Positions 1-13,400 of a stretch of DNA of 64,000 bases are shown piece by piece. Both the position numbers and the translations under genes were made by a program. The number at the start of each line of letters is the position of its first letter. Position 1 is the stretch's first letter. Under the pieces are notes generated by a model. That model worked only from the letters and a program-made list of their open reading frames with translations, searched no databases and had not been told where the DNA came from. The DNA is taken from contig CALSFV010000032.1 of assembly GCA_943737045.1 (NCBI GenBank), positions 331,501 through 395,500 of the forward strand, in the 5' to 3' direction. The stretch comes from Parapristionchus giblindavisi. Taxonomy: Eukaryota > Nematoda > Chromadorea > Rhabditida > Diplogasteridae.

Positions 1-55
<55 letters not shown>

Positions 56-56
56 T
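1..56. repeat. (TAA)n microsatellite
   Basis: An uninterrupted TAA run opens the window. It lies in the intron or flank of the minus-strand gene G6. Confidence 0.95.
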
Positions 57-295
57 TAATTTCCACTTATTGCCTCATCCGCCGTAATATAGATCTATCG
101 TGATATGATCTTTGTACAAAGAAGCGGCTATACAGAGTGAGCTCCTCCCCCCCCCCCCCCCTCTTCGCTCCCCTCGACTCAACCTATTATAATTCACGCT
201 ATTTATTTATCACTTGTTCGCACATTTATTCAATGTAAGATAAATTAAATTAAATTAAATTAAATTAAGATAAAATTTCGGCATACACCACGTAC

Positions 296-1154
296 CGTAC
301 TCGAACTCGCACCAGCCGTCCAACATCGATATCGCGTCTGCTTCCGTATATTTCTTGCTTCAGAAACGCATTCATGCCCTCGAACGCCAGGAAGAATATG
401 CTGCCTCGGCGACCGTATATGAACGCCTGTGCGTCGATCAATCAATAATCAAACAGCCTACAGTACCACACATTTTCATACCCTCACAGTGTGAGGATTG
501 ACGCACTATATACGGCTCATTTTCAGGTTCTACCCACTATACAAGGCTCACTTTTCAGGCGAAATATCAAGATTTGAGCAAAAAATAACGATTTTTTCTA
601 AACATGCCCACCATATTTTAAAAATCTACCCACTATGCAAAACAATCCCGCGAGGGAGCCAAAAATTTATGCTACAGTACCCACCTCATACCATCCTTCA
701 TCGCGATCTGCATCTCCGGAACGGTATACTGTATTCGATCTTTCATTCCGGACCGTATTATCGTATCGATGGACCACCATCGTCACCTGCCACAGCGATG
801 GATAGTCGTCTGGAAAAATTGCTAATTAATCGATATTAATCTCTAATCGGCAGCATTTTCAAGTGTTCTTCATCGATTTAGCAGTGGCCTGGCTTGTTTT
901 TTTTTAAAGCAATTTATTCGATAATCACACCAAGCCATGAAAGTGAAGATTGTATAGACTAAAAATCTTTAAAAAAACCACTGCACCACCTCGGCTTCTA
1001 CTCACCTTTCATTGATTTCATATATCGGTGCAGTCGTACGCGCATCCGATCGCGTATGCCCACGTCATCGGGCAAGTAACCGCTACAACAGTCGCTTTTC
1101 AGCATCACACGTTTCATTGTATATTGATGAATACGTAAAATAATAATAATAATA

Positions 1155-1186
<32 letters not shown>

Positions 1187-3039
1187 GAACAGGTGCAAAC
1201 GACACATACGAATCGAGTGGATATGTAGCCAGGCCAAGGTGTACGGTGTCCAAAACATAACATGTACGCCGCTTCTCCACTATAACGCCCTCCAGCTCAA
1301 CCTGCAGCAGGAAAAATTGTGTAGAAAATCTACATCGATATTTATATTTTTATTTAAATTAATTTAATTTAATTTAAATTTATTTAATTGACATTGCTGC
1401 ATACCATAACTTCATTTTTCGTCTTCGACAATTCCACCGTAGCTCCGTCAAATGCGGCTTTCTCAACCAACTTCATGATAACGTGATGCTGGCCCGAAAT
1501 CTCGTTAGAGCCAGGACTGCATCTGAAAACGAATCAGAATGAATAGCATACATTTTCATACCTCATAATGTGAGGATCGACCAACTATGTACAATTTTTA
1601 TGCGAAAGATTTCAATTTAAGCGGGAAATAACATTTTTTAGAACCCAAATTATCTATGAGGCCCAAACAAAAGTGGTCACGAACCGAATCTCAGCAAGGA
1701 AAACCGCTCCAAGTCGTACGTCTTCTCGTCCGCGGTGAACGTATTTCGTGAGAATGGCTTGACCGCAGTGAGATGACGTAAAGTACGAATCGACCTTTTC
1801 GCAGTAGCCCGACACGACTACCTGCAAGTAATCGATAAAACATATAGACGCAGGATTTTCTGCGGCAATTATCGATTCGAAAGAAGACTTACTTTCTCCT
1901 CGCATGGCTCAGCTTTTGAATCCGGAATTCCACACATAGGACGAGGCAAATTGAGTTCCTTTGACTACAAAATAATTTAAATAATATTAAATAATAAATA
2001 TTTTTTTAAATCAATCAATAAAATTTACGAACCGCTGCCTCCAAATCCGCATAGATATATCCTTTATCTCCATTCTTCGATACGCATCGATCCGTGGGTT
2101 GATTATCGATCGAAAATTTGAACAATGACGAATCACTGCAAGGATAATAATAATTTTTTTTACAAACTATCGATTTTTAAGTAGAGATCAAATCGATAAA
2201 TCGATAAATCGACAAACTCACACGCTCATCCATAGCTCGTAGCAATGTGAGCTAGTCTCAGCGGTAGGTGGGAAACGGAAATCCGGTGTGACATCAACCA
2301 TTCCAAAGGTCACGCTGAAACCCGCACCGTACGCCTCATCCAGCAGGAAGAAGTCGAGGATCTACAATTAATCGATAATTGATAATACGATAGAGAATCA
2401 ATAATATTATCAATCAGCTTAAAAAAAAATCAATACCTATAACGTACCCTTCATACAATATGCCTAGTTTTGTTAATTCAAGGTACAAAAATAATCAAAA
2501 ATCACCTGCAGGTCTTCGCCACGTCTCCGCGATTGAATACTTGCATCACACGCCCGAATGCCCTGTAGGACACCGCTGGCATCGAATCTGGCAAAGAATA
2601 TATAATCAATGCCTATACCGTATGCTTCTTCAGCGTACAGTATGCCTAGCTTTGCTCACTCAATATCGATCCAATCGCCCTCTCGCGTCCCTCGTGGCAT
2701 ATCGATATTGTAGCTGATGACGCGACGACTCGAGCATAACCAGATCTATAAATATACGGGGATACGGTAGAAATGATGGATACGGTAGAAATGAGGGATA
2801 CGGTAGAAATAAGGGATACGGTAGAAATGGTGAAGACGGTTGAAATGAGGGATACGGTAGAAATGAGGGATACTGTACAAAAATATAAACCACAACGAAT
2901 ATAAATCGGTGTGCTTGATCGAATTATCTTTTTACTACTATTTTTAAAAGATCTTTTTCTTTCATAATGAACAGTAAATGCATCCCAAAGATACCTTGAC
3001 CGAACCGCATCTAATCTGCAGCACCACACCACGAGGCAT
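296..3039 (-). CDS. G6: modular beta-repeat family protein, 3' end off the window
   Basis: Unrecognised protein, close paralogue of G5. Reading order of exons (all minus): 2995-3039 (starts MPRGVVLQIRCGSVK), 2660-2745 (starts IWLCSSRRVIS), 2506-2587, 2222-2361 (starts ILDFFLLDEAYGAGF), 2033-2135, 1893-1964, 1685-1821, 1405-1522, 1210-1301, 1006-1082, 685-809, 296-426. Every junction has GT/AG and the phases agree through all twelve exons. The last exon ends in phase 2, so the gene continues beyond base 1. The start ATG is 20 nt after a 3' splice site. Exon lengths and phases match G5 nearly throughout: first exon 15 codons, fourth exon 140 nt, eighth exon 118 nt. Two differences stand out. 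The exon matching G5 8122-8293 is split here by an intron holding a microsatellite, and two G5 exons (7507-7589 and 7264-7338) are one exon here. The repeated pattern of short hydrophobic strands suggests small beta-barrel modules, but the function is unknown. Confidence 0.7.
466..671. mobile_element. hAT-like MITE (CATACATTTTC family)
   Basis: Short non-autonomous DNA transposon in a G6 intron. It has family ends (CACACATTTTCATACC at the left, AAAATTTATG at the right) and the internal CCCACTATA-type motifs shared with 33097-33288. CTACAGTA flanks both sides (458-465 and from 672), read as an 8-bp target duplication with a one-base uncertainty in the boundary. A further remnant of the family lies at about 1548-1640. 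Confidence 0.65.
1083..1209 (-). other. Microsatellite-bearing intron of G6
   Basis: Intron with donor GTATGTGTCG and acceptor CTGTTGTAG (minus strand). Its body is an ATT/AAT microsatellite (about 1139-1186). Reading through it gives a run of Asn and Tyr codons and then a stop, so splicing is the sensible reading. G5 has no intron at the matching place. Confidence 0.6.
2758..2881. repeat. 18-bp tandem repeat
   Basis: About 6-7 copies of an 18-bp unit like GGGATACGGTAGAAATGA, in the intron between the first two coding exons of G6. The copies differ by a few bases. Confidence 0.85.
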
Positions 3040-3059
3040 TTCGAACCAATCGATCGATC

Positions 3060-3061
3060 CT
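3060..3061 (-). other. 3' splice site just before the G6 start codon
   Basis: The minus strand reads TTTTTGCAG, then 20 nt, then the ATG of G6. G5, G4 and G2 show the same arrangement. It is either a trans-splice acceptor or the end of a 5' UTR intron, and the sequence cannot separate these. Confidence 0.5.
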
Positions 3062-4413
3062 GCAAAAACAATCCAATTTCCATAAATAAACTAATCAACA
3101 AAATGGATCCCACTAAGCATCTAGAAATGTTTTTTAAACAAAATATTTTGGAACTTTAAATCCAGAACTGTTACAGTTTGTTCATTCCATCTAGTCAGAA
3201 TAGAACGGTAATAAATTGAATTATTTTTGTAGATAATTATGCAAATCTAACCTACCTAATTGCAGATGTAGGATAAACAATTGCTGTAGCAATACATATG
3301 GTTCTCCACTTCAAAATCACACGATTCGAACCCTGCAAAAACAAAAAGGATACTATGAAACTAGAAATAACCAGTCTCATTTCTCTATTCGAGATCGTTT
3401 AGTGACAGATATTCATTAGAGCATATTAACTCTTTTTTCCTCATTCTCACTCGAGAACACACAACTGCCTTCCACAAATTTATCTTACAATTGAAACAAG
3501 AAATGGTGAACTTTAAATGTACTCAATACTATTTACACTGTTATACTTCACCAAAATGAACAAAACTTCTTAACTAACACCAATCTACCAGAGACAAGAA
3601 AAAACAATACAAGTACACTAAACACAGTAAGTAGGCTATATAAGGCAAGTACAGTAACGGCAATAATGTACACCGTAACGATCAATTCAACAGTGATATG
3701 TGGAATCATGATTAAGCAACCCTTCTCAAAATAAAAACCCTTATAAGAAAAATGGGAAAAGTTAAACCAAAACTAAACTAGACAAGTGATAATAAAAACA
3801 AAATTAGCCCTAAAACGTGAATAAACTAAAGTCAGTGATAATCAAATACTTAATTGAGGGGATATTGCTAAACTCTCCGCTCTAGCCACACTCTCTAATT
3901 AGCTAATCTACTTTCGCCTACAAGGCAACAGCCAGAGCGGAGAGTTTGCGCTTAAACTACACTGCTTACACGACTTATAAACGATACTGAAGATGCTAAA
4001 TCTTCAAGTACGTGGGGATTTTGTGACGTTTTGTCAAATTCTATCACAAATGTTTCGCTTTTTCAACTAGTTACTAGTAGCACTAAGGCGGTGGTTCTAG
4101 TAGCACTAGTAGGTTCTAGTAGGTTCTAGTTTTTTTAAATTAGTATGGGGGAAAGCGAGACAAGTGAGGGTGATATGTCGGTATTTTGCGACTAAAGGGG
4201 TTCATGTAATACGGTGTAAAGGATGCATGGCCACGGCCCGATGAACCATAGCGACAGAGGAGAGGACAGCTGGTCATGCATCGTTTACAGTGGGGGAAGG
4301 TCAGTGAGGGGAAAATGACTAACGATGACTAATCAAAAACACTTCGAGTGGCTCAATGCCTATACAAATCTTACAGGGGTGATAAATCAAAATAAATCAA
4401 TAAATCAATATCT
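3062..4413. other. Spacer between G5 stop and G6 start
   Basis: No coding exon is supported here. A weak exon candidate at about 3250-3331 is noted under rejected items. At about 3870-3960 there is a MITE-like inverted repeat (AAACTCTCCGCTCT on the left, its complement on the right). At 4070-4130 the words CTAGTAGCACTAGTAGG repeat. Confidence 0.5.
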
Positions 4414-7400
4414 TCACTTCATCAGGGACAGCAGGGCATCCAATCGATCAAATGTTGATCGATCGATACGAGCCTCAATCGAGTACCGTACTCGCGGTAG
4501 CGGCCACAGTGAAGCCATCTTGGCCAGCACGGGGCACGAGTCCTCGGACGACCTGAACACAGCCAATCTTTCAGAGCAAAAACAAAGGAATTGGGGCCTT
4601 AACTATTTTATATTGCATGTTATATAGTATTAATACAGTACATTTGCATGCATTTTTTATAATATTCTTCACAATTAATTGAAAATACATCGATTGATTG
4701 AATGCAAAGTCATTTTTAGTTTTGATAATTATTATATGACTCCTTACGATGTTCAATCCAAATCGTTACCACAAAATTTTTGGAACTTCCGTTTTGGATA
4801 CAATCAATATTTTAAAAAAACTGGCACGGCTCTCGCAACGAAAATGAGAAACTAACTCTGCTGTACTTTGACGGCCATATCGATCGTCTTCCTTCCTCCT
4901 CTCTTCCAGTATACGGCACGAGAACTTCTTAAACAAAAAAATCAATCAATAACATCTTCTCCAAATACCGTATACCTCATCCTCACGATCGATATCCGCC
5001 AATCGATATTCACCGCCCTTCTCATCCAACTCCAGCTCAACAGCCGGCCTCACAGCAGCCGGACGTCCAAATCTTGGCTACAAAAAATGAAGGATCAAAG
5101 TTCAAAGATAATTTTTCCCTCCAAGACTACCGTACCTGTAATGTAGCAGGAGGCACCACAGCCACTACTTCAGAAACCAGCCACGACGAGGGTAATTCTT
5201 AACGATAAATCAATAATATCACTGTAGCCAATCAATAATCGATTAATCAACCCAATCAATCAATCGATCAATCAATCAAGCCAATTAAATAAAGCAAAAA
5301 TCAATCAATTAAGCCAATCAATAATCAATAAATCGACCCACTCGTCTGCGCGGCGTCCCTTCGCGCCAGCCGCACAATCAGTGTGGCGCCTTCGCGGCAA
5401 TTCAAGCGACCGGCTACGTCGCACGGTAGGAGTACCGTACCCAGTACGGCGCAGCGCGTGAGGAAATGTCGACAGGAGTCGAGTCGACGACCGACCAGCA
5501 CTCTGGTTTGCTGCAATCAATCGATAAATCACACAAAAAATCGATAAATCGATAAAATTAAATAAACCCTGGCCCATTAGCAAGTGAATTAAGTTTATAC
5601 TTCAAAATGTCTTCTCTCATCACACTTGTTTGTCTCGTTTCGTGCACACGCTCGTTGATAAAATATATAAATCAATAGTGTAAAAATCAATAAATCAATA
5701 CAAACCACATATATGTCTCCTTCGTCATCCTCAACGCGCATTCCGTCCGGCATCAGGATGGGCGTGGCATCCACCTCCGTAGCCCGATACACCGCCCTCT
5801 CGCCGTCCACTCGGCTGCTTCTTGAAACGGAGGATGATATGTATAATATTTTAATCAATATTAGGTTTTTTCTCATATCGACAAATTCCTTTAATTTCTC
5901 GTTGTTATTTTTTGACACTGACATTGAATCAGTTTTATCAGCTTTAAATGGGTGTTTTATATTTACATTTACATTTTTTTTGTTTTATTATATTGATGTT
6001 ATGTACGCTCAAGATACTCATCCCAACTCTTTGGAACAATGCGCGACACGCGCCCGGTGAATGCATGTTTCTCCCTCCTGTCTAATTCTCTCAAATTGCT
6101 AACTACAGCGTCACTCAGTCCGTACTCAGACCATCGCTAGCCGAGGTTGAAATGGGCATGGGATGACCAACAAAGCACCTCTATTCTCTAAAACGCCTCA
6201 TCTTTTCACAGCAACTCTTGATGAGGCTTTTTGTTCACTCGATTGGTCAAAGAAGGGAGCAAGTTTTCTTTCACATATTCTTTTCGACGATGATGCAGTT
6301 TTTGATAAGTTACCATACCTATGAGAGTTACGTAAGGAAACGCTGCTAGGGAATTTTTAATTTTCTTTTGCGGATGAGTAACAAAGACATTCAAAAATAT
6401 AAAGGTCGGTATTGTCCCACAGGATAAGTAGAGACCATCACTAATTCAAAGTATAGGGTTTGTAATATTATAATAAAATGATCCACTTAGAGTCTATTTA
6501 CGAGCTGCACTTCCCCTCCATACATTTTCGCCCCACCCACAATCTGTTGTTTTTGCGAATTATAAACTGGCCCGAAATTAGAACAAAACTGACCCGATCT
6601 ACATCTCAAGTACTCAAAACTGACCCGTGGGGTGATTCTTACTAATCTCGATCTCCCGCATATTCCTAGATGGGTTTCGAGTCTCAAAACTGACCGCATC
6701 CACCAAAAGTGCTTACTCACAATGTGGGTGGTCGAAAATGTATGTTCCCTCCCCTCCCCCCCCCCATCCCCTCGTCATCACACACGCATTCATTTAGTTG
6801 ATGTTTCCGTTTTTGTTTTTTTTTTCAGTCAGGACGGATCACTATGTTTCCGCTATTACAAAATTCGCTATTAAAAATTATGTTTCCAATGTTTCCACAT
6901 CTTTTTGATGTATAATAAATAAATAAAATATCCACTTGAAGCGGGCCTTGATCAGCCTTCCCAGCTTGAAATCCGTCGCCCACATGTGCACGTCGGGTCC
7001 GATCGTCACGTCGCCCACCGCACCGGCCGAGACCACCAATCGATCGTGCGAAAAATCGATAATCATCGCCTGGAATCATTACCGTAATCGAGACGACTAT
7101 TGATCATATGTCGAATAGCTCTACGTTACGCATTTTCAAAATGCGGTCAGGCTTTCCGATTTTTCGGTAAATTTAGGCTCAAATGCGGCTTAGTAGCTTG
7201 TAACATACTTTCGACCTATGCTTTGATTGACTTATTGATTGATTTATTGATTGGCCAACTCACTATGATCCAATCCGTTTGCGCTTCTTCATGTGAGGTT
7301 TCGGCGACCGCGGATACGGTAGTTGCAGAGGGGCGAGTCTGCAATAAATCAATAAATTGATCAATCAATAAACACTTAATAAAACAAGAACCCAGAACGC

Positions 7401-10400
7401 CAATCGATTGCTCTAACGTATTCATAGACAACGGTCACCCACATCCACTAATAAAAGGACCAGCCAACATAGCGAAAAATAAAGCAATCAATCAATAATC
7501 ACCCACCGTATCATTGCTGGTATACGACAATCGTCGTGGATTGGCATTGGTTTTCTTGTACGAGTGTACCATCCAGTGGGATGGGCGATCTGGAATCAAA
7601 AATTGATTAAATTTAAAAAAAATTGTTTACTAATGTCTTGTTTTAATCTTCAACCAAACTCATAAACACCCCTGTCAATTTTATGTTTCACAGTATGCGT
7701 AATATATCGGCCCTTCTTCCGAAAGCAATATCTTTTTGTTTCTTGTCAATTCAACAGAATTTATGAATGAATCACCATTTCATTCGTAAAAGAGCGAATG
7801 TTTAGGATGGGGGAAAGGGGGGGGGGATGATAGGGCAATTTAGGTTTGTTTTTAAATTTATTTGAAACACCCGTGACCGGTGCGAAAGCATGCTATCGGA
7901 AGAAAGGGAAAATAAATATATACTGATATTCAATCAATTGATCGACAGCGTTTCAAGAGCGGTCGTGGTCTACCAAGAAAAAAAGGAAGAGCGAAAAAGA
8001 GAGAGAGAGAACGCAAAAGTGAGAGAGCGCAGACGATGAGAGTGCGCCATTGTGCACCGTATTTTTGGCATTTTGCCAAGTTTTAAATCGCCGCGAATTA
8101 GAGAAATGCTGTGTCTCTCACCCCTTCGCTCCTTGATCCTCTTCATCTCCACCCTCAGCACGTCGCCACACCCTATCGCTCCGTCATCTCGGGCGGATAT
8201 CGTATTCTTGGACAGGAAGCATGTTCCGATCAGTTCGCACGAGAGCAGATAGTAGTAGCGATCCTCCTCTATCACGCGAACCACCGACGATATCTGCATG
8301 CAAATCGATAATCGATAAGAGCGTAATCAATCAATATTTTAATAACAAAATAAGCAATCAATATTTTCTTCAATCTATTTTATGACTAGCCGCGCCTCGC
8401 AAGCTCGGCGCGACTATCGGGGGGAAACTCCCCGAACCCCCCCCCCCCCCCTATAATTTTTTGGTAATGATAATTGTTTAGCGATATGGAAGATGTTAAG
8501 TAGATCAATATGGTATCATGGGAACTACCGCTAAGGTTACATTAACTAAAGGAACTTTGCTAAGTGTGAATGGTACCTGAATCGATAGAATTTTTAAGTA
8601 GATCAATATAGATTAAAAAAATTGCAACTATATCGTCGCAACTTCTTGTCCTATATGCATTTTTATTGTTCTCTTTTCTCACTTCTTTTCTCTCTTCTCC
8701 AAGATGCGATAAATATATTATTATTATTATTATTATTATTGTTATTATTATAAACTACAATATAGTATCACGGGAACTAACCCTAAGACTACCTTAAATC
8801 TTTAAGTAGATCAATATAATGTCATGGGAACTAACGCTAAAACTACCTTAAATCTTTAAGTAGATCAATATAGTGTCACGGGAACTAACGCTAAGACTAC
8901 CTTAAATCTTTAAGTAGATCAATATAGTGTCACGGGAACTAACGCTAAGACTACCTTAACTAAAGAAACTTTGCTAAGTGTGAGTGGTAACTCAATTGAT
9001 AGAATGAATAAGTAGATCAATATAGTATCACGGGGACTAACGCTAAGACTACCTTAAATCTTTAAGTGGATCAATATCGTATCACGGGAACTAACGCTAA
9101 GACTGCCTTAAATCTTTAAGTAGATCAATATAGTGCCACGGGAAAAAACGCTAAGACTACCTTAAATTTTTAAGTAGATCAATATAGTTTCACGGGAACT
9201 AACGCTAAGACTACCTTAAATCTTTTAGTAGATCAATATAGTACCACCGGGACTAACGCTAAGACAACATTAACTAAAGAAACTTTGCTAAGAGTGAATG
9301 GTAACTCAATAGATAGAATGTTTAAGTAGATCAATATAGATCGAGCAATTGTATCATCGATCTCTCCTTATGTATTTAGTGATTATGTAAAAGTTGCAAT
9401 TCAGTAATTGCAACTATATCGTCGCAACTTCTTGTCTTAATATGCATTTTTATTGTTCTATTTTCTCACTTCTTTTCTCTCTTCTCCAAGATGCGATAAA
9501 TATATTATTATTAATATTGTTATTATTATAAACTACAATATAGTATCACGGGAACTAACCCTAAGACTACCTTATATCTTTAAGTAGATCAATATAGTAT
9601 CACGGGAACTTACCCTAAGACTACCTTAAATCTTTAAGTAGATCAATATAATGTCATGGGAACTAACGCTAAGACTACCTTAAATATTTAAGTAGATCAA
9701 TATAGTGTCACGGGAACTAACGCTAAGACTACCTTAAATCTTTTAGTAGATCAATATAGTACCACCGGGACTAACGCTAATACAACCTTAACTAAAGAAA
9801 CTTTGCTAAGAGTGAATGGTAACTCAATAGATAGAATGTTTAAGTAGATCAATATAGATCGAGCAATTGTATCATCGATCTCTCCTTATGTATTTAGTGA
9901 TTATGTAAAAGTTGCAATTCAGTAATTGCAACAAATCGTCGCAACTTCTTGTCTTAATATGCATTTTTATTGTTCTATTTTCTCACTTCTTTTCTCTCTT
10001 CTCCAAGATGCGATAAATATATTATTATTAATATTGTTATTATTATAAACTACAATATAGTATCACGGGAACTGACCCTAAGACTACCTTAAATCTTTAA
10101 GTAGATCAATATAATGTCATGGGAACTAACGCTAAAACTACCTTAAATCTTTAAGTAGATCAATATAGTGTCACGGGAACTAACGCTAAAGCTACCTTAA
10201 ATCTTTAAGTAGATCAATATAGTGTTACGGGGACTAACGCTAAGACTACCTTAACTAAAGAAACTTTGCTAAATGTGAACGGTAACTCAATCGATTGAAA
10301 TTTTAAGTAGATCAATATAGTATCACGGGAACTAACGCTAACACTGCCTTAAATCTTTGAGTAGATCAATATAGTATCACGGGAACTAACGCTAAGACTA

Positions 10401-13400
10401 CCTTAAATCTTTAAGTAGATCAATATAGTATCACGGGAACTAACGCTAAGACTACCTTAAATCTTTAAGTAGATCAATATAGTATCGCGGGAACTAACGC
10501 TAAGACTACCTTAACTAAAGAGACTTTGCTGAGCATAGCTCTATCTTCATAGGGGACTGCTGTGCTCTCTGTTCATTTTTTTCGCCAGTTATCGCGAACT
10601 GACTCGGTTACGGTGAGTATATGGTCAATGGCGAAAAGTAGTCAAGAAGTCTGGCTACAATCTAAACAAAAGAGCGCCTTGATTGGTTGTGTATGGAGTG
10701 AGTTATTAATATTCTACGAAAGGCTGTTGTGGAAAGTGGCTAAACGAAGCTCTGTACAGTAAGGGCCCTAACCAGTGATGGCCTGAAGAAAAGGTAATGA
10801 TACGAATACTGAATGAAACAATGAAAACGTAATTTTGCAGTAAACCCCACGATTAAATTGACATTCTTTGAAATGACTAGCCGCGCCTCGCAAGCTCGGC
10901 GCGACTATCGGGGGGAAACCCCCCGAACCCCCCTATACTTTTTTTGGTACTGGTAATTGTTTAGCGCTGTGGAAGATGTTAAGTAGATCAATATAGTATC
11001 ACGGGAACTAACGCTAAGACTACCTTAAATCTTTAAGTAGATCAATATAGTATCACGGGAACTAATGCTAAGATTACATTAACTAAAGGAACTCTACTGA
11101 GTGTGAATGGTAACTCAATAGATAAAATGTTTACGTAGATCAGTATAGATCGAACTATTGTATCATCGATCTCTCCTTATGTATTTAGTGATTATGTAAA
11201 AGTTGCAATTCAGTAATTGCAACTATATCGTCGCAACTTCTTGTCTTAATATGCATTTTTATTGTTCTCTTTTATCACTTCTTTTCTCTCTTTTCCAAGA
11301 TGCGATAAATATATTATTATTATTATTGTTATTATTATAAAGTACAATATAGTATCACGGGAACTAACGCTAAGACTACCTTAACTAAAGAAACTTAGCT
11401 GAGTGTGAACGGTAACTCAATCGATAGAATGAATAAGTAGATCAATATAGTGTCACGGGAACTAACGCTAAGACTACCGTAACTAAAGAAACTTTGCTAA
11501 GTGTGAACGGTTACTCAATCGATAAAATGAATAAGTAGATCAATATAGTGTCACGGGAACTAACGCTAAGACTACCTTAAATCTTTAAGTAGATCAATAT
11601 AGTATCACGGGAACTAACGCTAAGACTACCTTAAATCTTTAAGTAGATCAATATAGTGTCACGGGAACTAACGCTAAGACTACCTTAAATCTTTAAGTAA
11701 ATCAATATAGTGTCACGGGAACTAACGCTAAGACTACCGTAACTAAAGAAACTTTGGTAAGTGTGAATGGTAACTCAATCGTTAGAATGAATAAGTAGAT
11801 CAATATAGTATCACGGGGACTAACGCTAAGACTACTTTAAATCTTTAAGTAAATCAATATAGTATCACGGGGACTAACGCTAAGACTACCTTAACTAAAG
11901 AAACTTAGCTAAGTGTGAACGGTAACTCAATCGATATATTGAATAAGTAGATCAATATAGTATCACGGGGACTAACGCTAAGACCATCTTAAATCTTTAA
12001 GTAGATCAATATAGTGTCACGGGAACTAACGCTAAGACTACCTTAAATCTTTAAGTAAATCAATATAGTGTCACGGGAACTAACGCTAAGACTACCCTAA
12101 CTAAAGAAACTTTGGTAAGTGTGAACGGTTACTCAATCGATAAAATGAATAAGTAGATCAATATAGTATCACGGGAACTAATGCTAAGATTACATTAACT
12201 AAAGGAACTCTACTGAGTGTGAATGGTAACTCAATAGATAAAATGTTTACGTAGATCAGTATAGATCGAACTATTGTATCATCGATCTCTCCTTATGTAT
12301 TTAGTGATTACGTAAAAGTTGCAATTCAGTAATTGCAACTATATCGTCGCAACTTCTTGTCTTAATATGCATTTTTATTGTTCTCTTTTATCACTTCTTT
12401 TCTCTCTTTTCCAAGATGCGATAAATATATTATTATTATTATTGTTATTATTATAAAGTACAATATAGTATCACGGGAACTAACGCTAAGACTACCTTAA
12501 CTAAAGAAACTTAGCTGAGTGTGAACGGTAACTCAATCGATAGAATGAATAAGTAGATCAATATAGTGTCACGGGAACTAACGCTAAGACTACCGTAACT
12601 AAAGAAACTTTGCTAAGTGTGAACGGTTACTCAATCGATAAAATGAATAAGTAGATCAATATAGTGTCACGGGAACTAACGCTAAGACTACCTTAAATCT
12701 TTAAGTAGATCAATATAGTATCACGGGAACTAACGCTAAGACTACCTTAAATCTTTAAGTAGATCAATATAGTGTCACGGGAACTAACGCTAAGACTACC
12801 TTAAATCTTTAAGTAAATCAATATAGTGTCACGGGAACTAACGCTAAGACTACCGTAACTAAAGAAACTTTGGTAAGTGTGAATGGTAACTCAATCGTTA
12901 GAATGAATAAGTAGATCAATATAGTATCACGGGGACTAACGCTAAGACTACTTTAAATCTTTAAGTAAATCAATATAGTATCACGGGGACTAACGCTAAG
13001 ACTACCTTAACTAAAGAAACTTAGCTAAGTGTGAACGGTAACTCAATCGATATATTGAATAAGTAGATCAATATAGTATCACGGGGACTAACGCTAAGAC
13101 CATCTTAAATCTTTAAGTAGATCAATATAGTGTCACGGGAACTAACGCTAAGACTACCTTAAATCTTTAAGTAAATCAATATAGTGTCACGGGAACTAAC
13201 GCTAAGACTACCCTAACTAAAGAAACTTTGGTAAGTGTGAACGGTTACTCAATCGATAAAATGAATAAGTAGATCAATATAGTATCACGGGAACTAATGC
13301 TAAGATTACCGTTACTAAAGGAACTCTACTGAGTGTGAATGGTAACTCAATAGATAAAATGTTTACGTAGATCAGTATAGATCGAACTATTGTATCAACG

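Noticed and set aside
998..1280. Minus-strand ORFs with poly-Ile or poly-Asn/poly-Tyr
   Set aside because: They read through a microsatellite. Splicing at GTATGT and TTGTAG gives two exons that match G5 and remove the repeat.
3245..3331. Possible extra 5' exon of G6
   Set aside because: It has splice-like ends and one open frame, but no frame joins the next exon without a phase break or stop, and G4/G5 have no matching exon.
10562..10762. 66-aa plus-strand ORF
   Set aside because: Lies inside dispersed repeat R. The open frame is not kept in the other copies.
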